From: Diogma glabrata
Lineage: Eukaryota > Arthropoda > Insecta > Diptera > Cylindrotomidae
Assembly: GCA_963693315.1 (NCBI GenBank)
Contig: OY856188.1
Span: 185,725,487-185,789,486, forward strand
DNA: 64,000 nt
Direction: 5' to 3'
Under the pieces are notes generated by a model, which had not been told where the DNA came from, ran no database searches, and saw only the letters and a program-made list of their open reading frames with translations. Positions within the stretch are counted from its first letter, which is position 1; each line of letters begins with the position of its first letter. A program made the position numbers and the translations under genes. This document shows positions 11,885-22,739 of the stretch, one piece after another.

Positions 11885-11958
11885 TACTGGTGGTGGGAAT
11901 TAGTATCTTTTTAAAATCAGACTTAAATAGTCAAGTGTTGCACTCAGAAGCTATTCCC

Positions 11959-12394
11959 AGATTGTTGGTCCTTATAATGTTTTTGTAACTACAAAAAGTA
12001 TTATCATGCTTATTCAAAAGATTCAAGTTAAAGTCACCAACTGTAATGGAAGTGTTAAATCGAGCGAGAATATTACCTATATTATGTAATTAGAAATATA
12101 TAGTAATTTGTATGGGGTTGTTTATATATACCAATTAATTTTATGTTTAATCTCACAAATTACAAGAGTTTTAAGAGTTAAACTCTTGTAATTTTTTTCT
12201 AACAGATTAAACATAAAATTAATTGGTATATATAAACCACCCCATACAAATTACTATATATTTCTAAGTAATATAGGTAATATTCTCGCTCGATTTAACA
12301 CTTCCATTATAGCTGGTGACTTTAACTTGAATGTTTTGAATGAGCATGATAATACTTTTTGTAGTTACAAAAACATTATAAAGACCAACAATCT
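11959..12394. repeat. Inverted duplication of a LINE endonuclease fragment
   Basis: The arm at 11959-12170 is the reverse complement of 12181-12394 with only scattered differences. The turn is about 10 bases (around TTAAGAGTTA). The right arm is coding in the plus orientation for an endonuclease fragment, so this is a snapped-back copy of a LINE piece rather than random palindromic DNA. Confidence 0.9.
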
Positions 12395-12513
12395 AACAAT
12401 TCATAACAAACTTAGTCCTAAAGTTTTCACTGGACCGTCTAATTCATTAAATACCATCCTGGATCACCTAATTTCATCTTATATTGATAACGAATATGCT
12501 GGATCAAATTGTT
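12180..12513 (+). pseudogene. APE-type LINE endonuclease fragment
   Basis: The plus strand reads KLIGIYKPPH, a stretch with ILARFNTSIIAGDFNLNVL, then NIIKTNNLTIHNK and a C-terminal ISSYIDNEYAG. The AGDFN motif is the conserved catalytic block of the apurinic-type endonuclease domain of non-LTR retrotransposons. Only this part of the domain is present. No reverse transcriptase follows and the frame ends at 12513. The same fragment is inverted just upstream and repeated at 13488-13640. The clade cannot be assigned from so short a piece. Confidence 0.75.
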
Positions 12514-13487
12514 GAGTGATGATTTGATTTATAAATGTTGAATGATGATTTGGTTTCAATAATGTGAACAATAAATGAACAATAAAAACTTGTACGATTT
12601 GATTACAAAACATATATATTATATTTATTTTTAAATTAATCTTTATTAGCTACTGAATACAAACAAACTCGTTTTAATAATTATTGTTGCTTCTTGTTTG
12701 AAGTCAAAAAACTAATATTAATATATTGTAATAAACTTCGTCCAGAATGGGTTAATTTAATTTAATCATAAATAACCAATACGTTCCGCCTAAATGTTTT
12801 CTACATTCTATGGCAAAATCAAAAGTTAACTCCCTTCAACAAATACATTTTGCATAAATTAAATTTGAGTTCGCTAATACCAATGCAAGTATGAATGAAA
12901 ACAGGTGTGCCCTATTCAAGATGTACGGACTACGTAGTATTGATTTCTAGTGGATTATAGAAGTTTCGATTTATTTATTTTTCGATATAAATAAGCAAAC
13001 AAAAATATCAGATAGTCAGTTTTAATTTTGCAATTAAAAGTGTTTTACAAATATTCGCAAGTTTAAGGAATAATCGGTGGTACTTGAGCCTGGGTACTAA
13101 TAGTGAAAGAATCTGAACTTAGTGGAATAGTAAATACAGATTTTACGATTCCGAATATTATTGATTCAAATTGTGGAAAAGCGGTGAAGTTTATTGTACA
13201 TAAATTGGAGACCCTGGAATTTATTGTAAGGAAAAACGGAAGCTGCTGTAATTTGTTGACAAATAAAGTTTGAGATTCTGTTAACCAAAGATCTGTCTTT
13301 TACTGTCGTATTTGCTCAATAATCGAAAAGAACCAACGAAGAGTCGTTACAATATTACATAAATTACATTATATATTTTTGTTAACATTGTAGCTGCTGT
13401 AATTTGATTTCCGATGTGTTGCCATAGAGTTAAAGTATAATAAGCAGCCAAAATATATTACTTTTAGAATGAACGTTTGGAACACAT

Positions 13488-13640
13488 GATAATGCTCTTT
13501 GTAGTTACAAAAACATTATAAAGACCAACAATCTAACAATTCATAACAAAATTAGTCCTAAATTTTTCACTAGACCGTCTAATTCATTAAATACCATCCT
13601 GGATCACCTAATTTCATCTTATATTAAAAACGAATATACT
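13488..13640 (+). pseudogene. Second direct copy of the LINE endonuclease fragment
   Basis: This matches the 3' part of the endonuclease fragment near 12345-12500 almost base for base (TTTGTAGTTACAAAAACATT, then ACCATCCTGGATCACC). It ends at about the same place. It lies about 1.14 kb downstream of the first copy. Both are incomplete and non-functional. Confidence 0.82.
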
Positions 13641-13660
13641 GTCAGTATCTTCAAAATGCA

Positions 13661-14079
13661 CCTCTCTCTCTCTGGCGTTTACAACCCATGGAGGGATTTT
13701 GCCGTCTGTGCAATCAGCTTCAATCATCTCGTTCCATGACCAGTTGACCCCAGTTTCGACATCCTATATCACGAAGGTCTATGATGATGGATGATATCAT
13801 CGTTGCCAACGTTGTCTAGATCTTCCTTTTCGACGAAAACCAGCTGGTTGTTGATGGGGCGCTTTTTTATCATTCTATCTAATGGAGCTCTTCCTACATG
13901 ACCAAATCATCTAATCCGGTTGGATTTAATGAATCCGATTACATCGCAGCCTTCAAGAAGCTGCCTGATTTCATGATTCATTCGAACTCTACACTGATTT
14001 TCAGCAACTTTACATGGACCATAAATTGTTCGAATGACCTTCCTCTCGAATGTTGATAGAATTCTACAATCTGAGGAAG
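13661..14079 (-). pseudogene. 3' fragment of RTE-type retrotransposon
   Basis: Read on the minus strand, this matches the last ~420 bp of the RTE element that ends at 40865. It covers the C-terminal segment with ERKVIRTIYGPCKVAE and IRQLLEGCDVIGFIKSN, then the RGRPRxRW-type tail, and ends in an AG dinucleotide run like the full copy. It is 5'-truncated and its frame is broken. The upstream flank is the LINE endonuclease fragment at 13488-13640. Confidence 0.85.
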
Positions 14080-14839
14080 CTTTTTCTTCCAAAGGTAAGC
14101 ACAGGTCGGATTAATGGTTAAAGTGTGAGTTTGCACGACTGCGAAAGAGGTTTTGATCGCAAAAGTTTTCGGCCGTCACAACATCTCACAATCACCATCT
14201 GCAACATTTAATCCCGTCTTAAAACTCAGCCTGGGCGTGGGCTAGGATGGTGCCTTGTAAGACCTTATTTAGTTGCTTATATCTCTCATGACCACTTTTC
14301 CTCAACCAACCCGGAACCTATCCTCACCATCTCCAAAAAGAAAAATCTAAATTTTCATTATTAGTTTGTTATCATTTAATTAAATAATTTCTATACATAA
14401 GATGAATATTGTGATAAAATTTAACTCTATTACTTGAATTTAAGTTGAAATAGTAAGCAGAATTTTAAATTTAAATTGTAAACTGAAAGTTGTGTCTTAT
14501 TTATTCTTGATTTATACTTATTAACTATTGATAATACTATTAAAAAAAAATTATATAACAACAAAAGAATTAAATTTTTCCCTTTGTTTTCCTTTTCAAC
14601 TCCCTTTTATAATTCTTTTGTGAGAAAATTATCCAATGGTGATGCAGTGAAGGTGAGCTCAGCTTAACTGCACCCCTGAAAAAAAATACAAGCCGAAAGA
14701 GAAACTGCCTAAAGATTGAAAAAGAAACAAAAATAGTTGTTAAAAGAAATACAGGACTAGTAGATACATATTACAGAATAATGATACAAAAACAATATAA
14801 CTCATATAAACATTATAAATAATATAAATAATTTTCTAC
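14080..14839. other. No gene recognised
   Basis: The sequence is mixed. A less AT-rich stretch around 14100-14330 shows no domain I recognise and may be an unclassified repeat. The rest is AT-rich. Confidence 0.4.
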
Positions 14840-14980
14840 TTATTTTTGTTTCAGCATTGCGGTCATATGGAGAGTAAAAATAAAACGTTTTGTTTAGGTC
14901 AATTAATAATAATTCTTGATTTCTTTATTATTTAACATAAACCAAAATTTATTCTCATCCGTTAATTCATGTATGTAGTT

Positions 14981-15024
14981 TATCGACGTTTCGATGTATT
15001 CTAAACATCATCATCAAGGATCTG
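14981..15024 (-). ncRNA. Hammerhead-ribozyme-like motif, inverted copy
   Basis: On the minus strand this reads CCTTGATGATGATG, a short loop, CATCGAAACGTC, then GATAA. It is the inverted twin of 19031-19072 with one base different nearby. See that entry for the structure. Confidence 0.4.
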
Positions 15025-15480
15025 TTTGTTTGAAATTATTATAAGATATTACTAATACATAAATGTTAAATTCTATAAATAGTTCTTTGTTACTTACATA
15101 ATCCACAAGATCTAACAGATAATTATTTTAGTTTATTTAATAAATTATTTTTTTCAAAAATTTTTGTTTTTGTAAAATTATTTTACATTTTTGGTTTAAT
15201 TTTCTTTGTGTAACTTGATTTGATTAAACTAAATAACACATTAAAAGTTGATTTGATTAAAATAAATAACATATTACAATTTTGAATAATTTATGGCACA
15301 AATAACTATAAAACATGCACTTAGAGATTGAATTAGTAGTATGGTTGCTAACTAATTTAAAATTATTGAAATATTTCTATATGTAACCGATTGCTCAATG
15401 CTAATTTGTTAATGTACGGTTTATATTTTAATTGTTAATTCTTCGCCGTTTTCTGTTAGGTTGTGTGTTGTTATCAGTGT

Positions 15481-16389
15481 TTATGTATTTATCAGAGAGT
15501 TTTCTTTTTTGTTTTTGAATTTTCGTTTGTTCTCAATGTCATTTTTGATTATGTTACAGAAAAGTGGAGTTATTAGATCGGTATCTCGTTTGATGTTGTA
15601 TGTGTTTTGTGTGTAGATGTGTAGGGCTTCAACTGTTAATCTTTTGGACCAATTATCCTGTCTATCTAATATACGTACGTTATTGAAGTCTGGCATATGT
15701 TGCAACTGTAGGTGGTGCTCCACAAGAGCGGTTGTTGGTGAGTCTGTGTTATGGATGGTGGTTGTTGCTCTCTTTATGTCATATTTGTGGTTTTTAATTC
15801 GTTTTTCCAAATATTGTTTGGTTTGACCAACATAAGTCTGTTCGCATTTATGTCCAATTTCACCGGTACCTAGGCATGGTATTTCGTATATTACATTTGT
15901 CATTTTTGATTTATCAATCGGATCTTTTAGTTTCGAATATAATTGTTGCATTTTTTTGTTGCATTTAAAAGCTAAATTGATGCCTGGGCATATTGTTTTA
16001 GTTATTTTGTTGATTTGGTCGGACATTCCATTAACGTATGTCATGCTTTTGAATATTTTATTGTTTGTGCTAGGCTCAGTTGGTGGAGGTGCTATACTAT
16101 TGGTTATCGGGATATTAATGGTGGTATTAATTAATTTGTTAATTATTGGTGGTGGGTGATTATTCTGTATTAATGTTTTCTTGATATGTTTGATGTTTTT
16201 GTAGTGGTATTTCGATGTACTTAGTGATAAGACACGTCTTATGAAATTGTGTGCTGTGTTAATTTTTTGTGGGTGTGGGTGTTGGGAATAATAGTTTAGT
16301 ATTCTATTTGACGAGGTTTCTTTTTGATACCAATCAGTTTCTATACTACCATTTTTTCCTCTAATGACTAATATATCAAGGTATGGCAT
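15481..16389 (-). pseudogene. Truncated inverted Penelope reading frame (GIY-YIG part)
   Basis: This open frame of about 302 codons is the C-terminal two thirds of the Penelope protein encoded at 17239-18570. It begins at the internal methionine of MPYLDILVIRG. The visible protein difference is an N for S in the ETSS(N/S)RILNYY stretch. It keeps the whole GIY-YIG region (VIYEI, YVGQT, LEKRIKNHK) but has only the last part of the reverse transcriptase. The coding match continues upstream to about 16518, where the copy is truncated. A protein from this frame would have the nuclease domain without the polymerase. Confidence 0.88.
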
Positions 16390-16518
16390 TTTGTTGTTTG
16401 CTTCTATTTCTACGGTGAACTGAAGTTTAGGATGGAAAAAGTTTAGTGTATTCAGAGTGGTTGAAATTTGCGTTTTTGGTACTATGGTGAAAATATCATC
16501 AACGTATTTTACAAAAAT

Positions 16519-17238
16519 TAAATTCTACAAGAACATACGCAAAAACTACGGTCAAAGAAAGGCCAACATATTTAAAGCATACGCAAGAGAAATTAAGATG
16601 AAGGCTAAATCAATACCAACAAGAACTTTTCTGATTAGATGCCGCAAACATGCAATAATACCGAATTTTATAATTAATAGCACTACCCAAGTAAACAAAT
16701 TGCTTGATGCTAAAAGTAAGTACACCAATAAGTTAAACAATATAATACAAAATTTTCACATTAAAATTCTCAATGTCATTATTAAAGACAAATGCAACAA
16801 ACTAACACTAGCACACAATAATACCTACTTATTACAGGAGGAAATAATAAATACAATGCCAGAACATATAGCTATAAATTTTCTTACAAAACAAAAACAA
16901 TACCTTGACAACACTAAAAAAATCCACAAACAAGTACTCATTAAAAATTTAACAAACTACACTACACATTAATACAATCATTACACTTATACATAGATGA
17001 AAAAAGCTTTGTTAACCTAACTACAATTGACATCCCAATAGATATAAAATGGCTACTCTCTTTAGGCCCAAAATTTGCAATACCACATAATGAAAACCAC
17101 ATCCCACTGTTTGACCTCATCGCGGATACCGAATAAAATATACTCAATCACCTTATTAATGATAACAATATCAATATAAATAACACTTACAGTTTCAAAG
17201 AAAAAATTGATAATATCGGACTACAAACCGATAAACTA
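16519..17238 (+). pseudogene. 5' coding part of Penelope-like element 1, broken
   Basis: The plus strand starts with an N-terminal region (KNIRKNYGQRKANIFKAYAR, then FLIRCRKHAIIPNFI) that matches the upstream part of Penelope-type proteins. It stops near 16972. A second frame then gives WLLSLGPKFAIPHN and PLFDLIADTE before another stop near 17127. The next readable piece (TYSFKEKID) lies directly before the SFDVISLFTNIP motif. Compared with the Penelope protein at 51713-53977, the stretch with the ITKSDKG and RPIVSTINSPAY motifs is absent. About 150-200 residues of the reverse-transcriptase fingers have therefore been deleted. Confidence 0.8.
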
Positions 17239-18570
17239 ATGGTTAGCTTCGATGTCATCTCTCTCTTCACTAACATACCAACGCACCTAGCATTGGATAT
17301 TATTAATGAAAGATGGACGGATCTAACTAATATCACAAAAATTTTTAAAGCATTATTCATGGACCTATTACAATTTTGCCTGGTTGAAGCGAACTATTTT
17401 GTTTTTAACAAAACCTATTATAAACAAATATTTGGGATGCCCATGGGCAACCCACTATCTACGATCATCGCTGATATCATAATGCAACGGCTAATTTTTA
17501 ACACCCTAAACATTTTAACATATACACCTAAAATCTTTGTAAAATACGTTGATGATATTTTCACCATAGTACTAAAAACGCAAATTTCAACCACTCTGAA
17601 TACACTAAACTCTTTCCATCCTAAACTTCAGTTCACCGTAGAAATAGAAGCAAATAACAAAATGCCATACCTTGATATATTAGTCATTAGAGGAAAGAAT
17701 GGTAGTATAGAAACTGATTGGTATCAAAAAGAAACCTCGTCAAGTAGAATACTAAACTATTATTCCCAACACCCACACCCACAAAAAATCAACACAGCAC
17801 ACAATTTCATAAGACGTGTCTTATCACTAAGTACATCGAAATACCACTACAAAAACATCAAACATATCAAGAAAACATTAATACAGAATAATCACCCACC
17901 ACCAATAATTAACAAATTAATTAATACCACCATTAATATCCCGATAACCAATAGTATAGCACCTCCACCAACTGAGCCTAGCACAAACAATAAAATATTC
18001 AAAAGCATGACATACGTTAATGGAATGTCCGACCAAATCAACAAAATAACTAAAACAATATGCCCAGGCATCAATTTAGCTTTTAAATGCAACAAAAAAA
18101 TGCAACAATTATATTCGAAACTAAAAGATCCGATTGATAAATCAAAAATGACAAATGTAATATACGAAATACCATGCCTAGGTACCGGTGAAATTGGACA
18201 TAAATGCGAACAGACTTATGTTGGTCAAACCAAACAATATTTGGAAAAACGAATTAAAAACCACAAATATGACATAAAGAGAGCAACAACCACCATCCAT
18301 AACACAGACTCACCAACAACCGCTCTTGTGGAGCACCACCTACAGTTGCAACATATGCCTGACTTCAATAACGTACGTATATTAGATAGACAGGATAATT
18401 GGTCCAAAAGATTAACAGTTGAAGCCCTACACATCTACACACAAAACACATACAACATCAAACGAGATACCGATCTAATAACTCCACTTTTCTGTAACAT
18501 AATCAAAAATGACATTGAGAACAAACGAAAATTCAAAAACAAAAAAGAAAACTCTCTGATAAATACATAA
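17239..18570 (+). CDS. Penelope-like reverse transcriptase/GIY-YIG protein (N-terminally incomplete)
   Basis: The frame has 443 codons. Residues 2-14 are SFDVISLFTNIP, a Penelope reverse-transcriptase motif holding the first catalytic aspartate. GMPMGNPLS lies at 66-74 and the catalytic YVDD at 103-106. The GIY-YIG endonuclease follows, with VIYEI at 307-311, a Cys-containing insert, YVGQT at 327-331 and a conserved arginine at about 338. In the family this nuclease nicks the target and the polymerase copies the RNA into the site. The frame is intact here, but the first reverse-transcriptase motifs are missing upstream, so the listed ATG is an internal methionine. The element is probably not autonomous. 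Confidence 0.9.
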   Translation: MVSFDVISLFTNIPTHLALDIINERWTDLTNITKIFKALFMDLLQFCLVEANYFVFNKTYYKQIFGMPMGNPLSTIIADIIMQRLIFNTLNILTYTPKIFVKYVDDIFTIVLKTQISTTLNTLNSFHPKLQFTVEIEANNKMPYLDILVIRGKNGSIETDWYQKETSSSRILNYYSQHPHPQKINTAHNFIRRVLSLSTSKYHYKNIKHIKKTLIQNNHPPPIINKLINTTINIPITNSIAPPPTEPSTNNKIFKSMTYVNGMSDQINKITKTICPGINLAFKCNKKMQQLYSKLKDPIDKSKMTNVIYEIPCLGTGEIGHKCEQTYVGQTKQYLEKRIKNHKYDIKRATTTIHNTDSPTTALVEHHLQLQHMPDFNNVRILDRQDNWSKRLTVEALHIYTQNTYNIKRDTDLITPLFCNIIKNDIENKRKFKNKKENSLINT

Positions 18571-19030
18571 ACACTGATAACAACACACAACCTAACAGAA
18601 AACGGCGAAGAATTAACAATTAAAATATAAACCGTACATTAACAAATTAGCATTGAGCAATCGGTTACATATAGAAATATTTCAATAATTTTAAATTAGT
18701 TAGCAACCATACTTCTAATTCAATCTCTAAGTGCATGTTTTATAATTATTTGTGCCATAAATTATTCAAAATTGTAATATGTTATTTATTTTAATCAAAT
18801 CAACTTTTAATGTGTTATTTAGTTTAATCAAATCAAGTAACACAAAGAAAATTAAACCAAAAAATGTAAAATAATTTTACAAAAACAAAAATTTTTGAAA
18901 AAAATAATTTATTAAATAAACTAAAATAATTATCTGTTAGATCTTGTGGGTTATGTAAGTAACATAGAACTATTTATAGAATTTAACATTTATGTATTAG
19001 TAATATCTTATAATAATTTCAAACAAACAG

Positions 19031-19072
19031 ATCCTTGATGATGATGTTTAGAATACATCGAAACGTCGATAA
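19031..19072 (+). ncRNA. Hammerhead-ribozyme-like motif in Penelope terminus
   Basis: The sequence reads CCTTGATGATGATG-loop-CATCGAAACGTC-GATAA. TGATGA and GAAA match two conserved hammerhead core boxes. GATG/CATC can form stem II, and GAAACGTC fits the minimal stem III with cleavage site reported for Penelope elements. The first core base is T (TTGATGA) where the consensus has C (CTGATGA), so activity is doubtful. Hammerhead motifs in Penelope termini are known from other animals. The assignment here is by eye. Confidence 0.45.
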
Positions 19073-19301
19073 ATTACATACATGAATTAACGGATGAGAA
19101 TAAATTTTGGTTTATGTTAAATAATAAAGAAATCAAGAATTATTATTAATTGACCTAAACAAAACGTTTTATTTTTACTCTCCATATGACCGCAATGCTG
19201 AAACAAAAATAATAAGAAAACAATAAAATACGGTCGAATCAAAAAACAACAATAAAATATAAATGATATAAAAATTGATACCCAAACTACGATGAATTAC
19301 A

Positions 19302-19475
19302 CCACGATACAGCATGTACAAGTATAATATTTTTGTTTTGGAAAAATAACTTGGTCCAGTTAAGGTCCAGGTCCTGGTCCAGTTAATTAGCCACGATCCA
19401 CGATACAGTATATACTAACTAGTATGATATTTTGATTTGGAAGAATAACTTGATCCAGTTACGGTTAAATAAAAA
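19302..19475. repeat. Two-copy ~97-bp diverged tandem repeat
   Basis: Units share CCACGATACAG, a TATAAT/ATGATATTTT stretch, TTTGGAAAAATAACTTG or TTTGGAAGAATAACTTG, and TCCAGTTA. The first unit carries an extra AGGTCCAGGTCCTGGTCC run. It lies just outside the Penelope element and has no coding capacity. Confidence 0.65.
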
Positions 19476-20836
19476 AAAACCATTAAATTTTCTTGTTCCG
19501 TTATATTTTTCTCAACAACAATTTTTTCCTACTTATAACATGAGATATATGGATAAATAAATTTTTGTTCTATTTCATATGTTTAAATGTTTAGTTTCAC
19601 AAATTACTATCACAGAAATCACAATCACGTCCTCTGATAGTTGTTTTATTTTTGAATAAGTTTTCACTTAATTTAAACATTAATTATTAGAATCATATAA
19701 ATAAATAAATTATAATCCTAATTAATATCGATTACCGATCGATATGATAATGTTACTTGCAGAAAAAAAACCACTAATACTAACTCACGAGCAAAACACA
19801 AAATAATTTTTTTCAATGTTTTTTTTTGAAAAACAGTTTTCAATTATAACATTAAATAAATGTTTAAATGTGCGGTGGCTTTTGTTTGGTGTTGTATACG
19901 GATACATTTATTGTCTTAGTTTAGATCAAAAATAATTTAATGATCATCAATCACTATGAATAACGTTTTTTCCTCTTACCATAGTATCACAAATTATATT
20001 TTCAGGTCCGTGACCAGAAAAATCACAATACTTTTAATTATTTATATATTTCACAAACATTTTTTTTATTCATTTCAATTTTTATTCACAACACCGATTA
20101 TTTATACTGTTTTTATGTAATGTATATTACACGACGTCTGCCGTAAGATTCCTGGATTTTTGATTTAAATCCTACATTTATAATTAAATATTTTTTTAAA
20201 GAAACCTGTTTGTGAAATTTAAATAAATTAATTTAAATCAATTACGAGGGTGATGTTAAAGACTGGCCGATATTCAGCACTTTTCGTAGCACTTTTCACA
20301 TATCTGCCTGCATGTCATTTGACGATGCTGTAATAACAATAACACCTGATGAACTTGTTGATTCTAAAAATGAATATGAACTCCGTTTTTATTTGAACGT
20401 AATACAACTTCTTTTATTATATTGTCAATGTTTATTAATGTATTTTAATTTATACAAAATTCACTTATAAATATTAAATTATTACAACTTTATTTCGGTG
20501 CACAAATAAGCTCGCCAAACAATTATTATTTCACACGGAAAATTATTATTATTGAATAAGTTAGCGAATCGAATAAAACAGCTTGAAAGTCCGAAAAAAA
20601 GTGAAAGATAATTTATTTTATATTATTTACCTTACCGCCAAAACCAAAAACATGGAAAAAACACATTCCATTGAACCCTAAAATCGATTTTCGATTATTG
20701 ATTTTATAGCGTTAGTGCTGTTGCTTCGCGACTAGTGGAACAAGATAAAGCGTTTATCTATTGCTCATTCAGTTCGTGTCAGAAGCATGTTATGTTTGTA
20801 GAGATTGATTATTTAGATTTAAATATATTAACCTCT
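19476..20836. other. AT-rich stretch, no gene seen
   Basis: No conserved protein or RNA gene was recognised. Low-complexity A/T runs dominate. The patch near 20240-20350 is less AT-rich but shows no domain. Confidence 0.45.
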
Positions 20837-20847
20837 ACAGACCCTAT

Positions 20848-21552
20848 TTATTTGAAGTTTTCTACACGTTCTACTTCATAGTCGCAAGTATTCATATTGC
20901 CTGGAGGTATGTTCCTGGATGTTGTTAAAAGTTTAGCCTTGCCGGTGTTGATGCATAATTCAAGTCGTTTAGCATTTCTTTCAAGCTGAGAGAGACTATC
21001 CTTAATATCGCTTGGTCTACGTCCGAGAAGCGCAATATCATCTGCATAGTCAAGAATTTGACTCGATTTGTTAAATATGCAGTTTTGTGTCTCAATTTGG
21101 CTTTTTCTTATGGCGTGCTCAAGCGCCAAATTAAATAGTACGGGCGCGAGTGCGTTACCTTGTTGAACACTTGATGTTATATCAAAAGAGTTGGAAACTG
21201 ACCCTTCGATTACTATTCTACAGTTTGATGTTATGAGGTACCACAGAGAAACAAGTTTCGCTATCATATGCTTGCTTGAAATCAACGTAGAGCTGGTGAG
21301 TACTGATGTTGTATACTCCCAACATTTTTCCAGAATCATCCTTAATGTAAAACATTGATCTGTGGTTGAACGGTTGGGACAAAAACCACACTGATAGTCA
21401 CCGATGATAGATTCGACGAAAGGGATAAGTCGATCAAGTACGACATTAGCTATCATTTTATACGCAGTGTTCAACAGTGCGAAGCCATGATAATTCTCAC
21501 AGTTAAGACAGTCACCACTCTTATGTAGCGGAACAATGAAGCTGTTTTCCAT
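20848..21552 (-). pseudogene. RTE reverse transcriptase fragment
   Basis: The frame has 234 codons, homologous to about residues 413-645 of the RTE protein at 38273-40705. Visible motifs are VPLHKSGDC, AYKMIANVVLDRLIPF, DYQCGF, a QQGNALAPVLF block and LDYADDIALLG, which holds the catalytic DD. The VDFRQAYDS block with the first catalytic aspartate is disrupted by a small deletion: the full copy's LYVDFRQAYDS region is absent from this frame. There is no endonuclease upstream. It cannot be functional. Confidence 0.85.
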
Positions 21553-21977
21553 TCAGCAGGTAGTTCTTCTTGGTCCCAGATTGCAAGAATCAGACCATTG
21601 CTAGTTCTCTATTTTTAAATAGTTCTGGTGATTTACCATTTCCGATACCTGGTGATTTACCATTTTTAATTTTTTGACGGCAGCTTCCACTTCTTCTATT
21701 GTTGGGTAAGGGGCAAAAATCTCGTCACTTAAAGGAGAATTTGCTCGAATAGGATGAACTTCATTCGTCCTAGGGCCCTAGTAGGGCTTGAAAGTGGGAT
21801 CACCATACTGCCAGCACAGAAATGGGAGGTTAGTCCTTCGCCCAACCCAAATTTTCGTGAATGAGTTCGTTCTGCATCTTAAGGTCACCAGAAACAACCT
21901 TTTTACACGTTTATATAGCGAGCCGCTTCATCCAAGACATCCGCCCGCTTAAGTCGCCCATAACATGGAGAACAGAC

Positions 21978-22268
21978 TTTTTTTAATTCTAAGTTAGGCA
22001 TGTTTAGTGTTAATTATAATAAATTATTAATTAACGTCTCTGAATATCCGAAGATACCATGCCAACTAGGGATTGGGATTAAGTTTGAATAAATTAAGTT
22101 TCTCTAAGAAATTTATGGACCCTAACTTTAAAATTTTGAGGATTAAAGCTATCAGGAAAAACCCATGAAGGTAACGCATTCCAGAGATGAGAGACACTGT
22201 TGAAAAAATCACGTTGAAAGGCAACAGTTCTGCACCTTTTTTATATGAACCGTAAAAGGAGTTTCTTT
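21978..22268 (-). pseudogene. C-terminal fragment of a CR1/Crack-type LINE inside the RTE 5' UTR
   Basis: Read on the minus strand it gives RTVAFQRDFFNSVSHLWNAL, then FNPQNFKVRVHKFL, followed by stops. This is the conserved C-terminus seen after the reverse transcriptase in CR1/Crack-type LINEs; compare QRDFFARTSYTWNALPE in the element at 29213-32168. It is a different, more diverged family. It lies between two stretches of RTE 5' UTR. The RTE copy at 35572 lacks it. Confidence 0.75.
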
Positions 22269-22410
22269 GGTTTTATGGCGACAATGACTCGCCATGGTGC
22301 ACAATCATTGAGTATAAGCAGTATTTACTTTGCCCCTCTCAACTACACCAACCTAATTCTATTAGCGTTACTCAGGTAGCACGGCGTGGACATAGAATTT
22401 CGAATTTCCA

Positions 22411-22735
22411 CTATACCCAATGAACAAAATGCCATGGTGCTGATAAAAAATATTGTTAATTTAATTAGTAATGTCACTATATCAGAGAAAACTACTAGGG
22501 TGGCAAAGGATTGTTATCTACCTAATTTCAAAATACTATTTATTATGAAGGTCTCTAATTTTTCAACAAAATTAAAGATGTTATCAAAAACTGTCTTCAA
22601 GAAATATTTGAAACAATCTTTAATTGAAGAGTATAAAATCCAATTCGATAACTTTCATGATTCGAATTACTTAAATTTATTTTATACCATTGTACGATGC
22701 TCAACCATTCCTACCAAACACCTATTGTCAGCGTT
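22411..22735 (+). other. Hypothetical open frame, family not recognised
   Basis: An open frame beginning upstream of 22411 encodes a lysine-rich peptide with KVSNFSTKLKMLSK and SLIEEYKIQFDNFHDSNYLN. Its composition is more protein-like than most frames here. It ends in a low-complexity FFKKNKKNCFF tail derived from the adjacent T-rich repeat. It has no recognised domain. It could be a decayed transposase or gag fragment, or a chance frame. No promoter or splice sites support it. Confidence 0.25.
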
Positions 22736-22739
22736 GGTT

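Larger units (their letters stand above)
14840..19212 (+). mobile_element. Penelope-like element 1 with inverted partial copy upstream
   Basis: The arm at 14840-16518 is a near-identical reverse complement of 17535-19212 (about 1.68 kb each). The plus copy begins in the ~1 kb between the arms. Each outer end starts TTATTTTTGTTTCAGCATTG, then CGGTCATATGGAG. The encoded protein has Penelope-type reverse transcriptase and GIY-YIG endonuclease domains. A full copy preceded by an inverted truncated copy is a known Penelope arrangement. Each arm also carries a hammerhead-like motif near its outer end. Arms this similar imply a recent joint insertion. I found no clear target-site duplication. Confidence 0.92.
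20837..22410 (-). mobile_element. Internally deleted RTE-type retrotransposon
   Basis: On the minus strand this copy runs from the RTE 5' end (about 22410; compare 35580-35640) through part of the 5' UTR into the reverse transcriptase, and stops at about 20837. At 21818/21819 the 5' UTR is joined directly to the region upstream of the reverse transcriptase, so the whole endonuclease domain is deleted. The 3' end after the YEVERVENFK region is also missing. A piece of another LINE interrupts the 5' UTR (21978-22268). This is a dead deletion derivative. Confidence 0.85.

Noticed and set aside
15617..16159. Plus-strand open frames in the inverted Penelope arm (and their mirror images at 17892-18434)
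   Set aside because: They are antisense shadows of the Penelope protein and occur in both arms for that reason.
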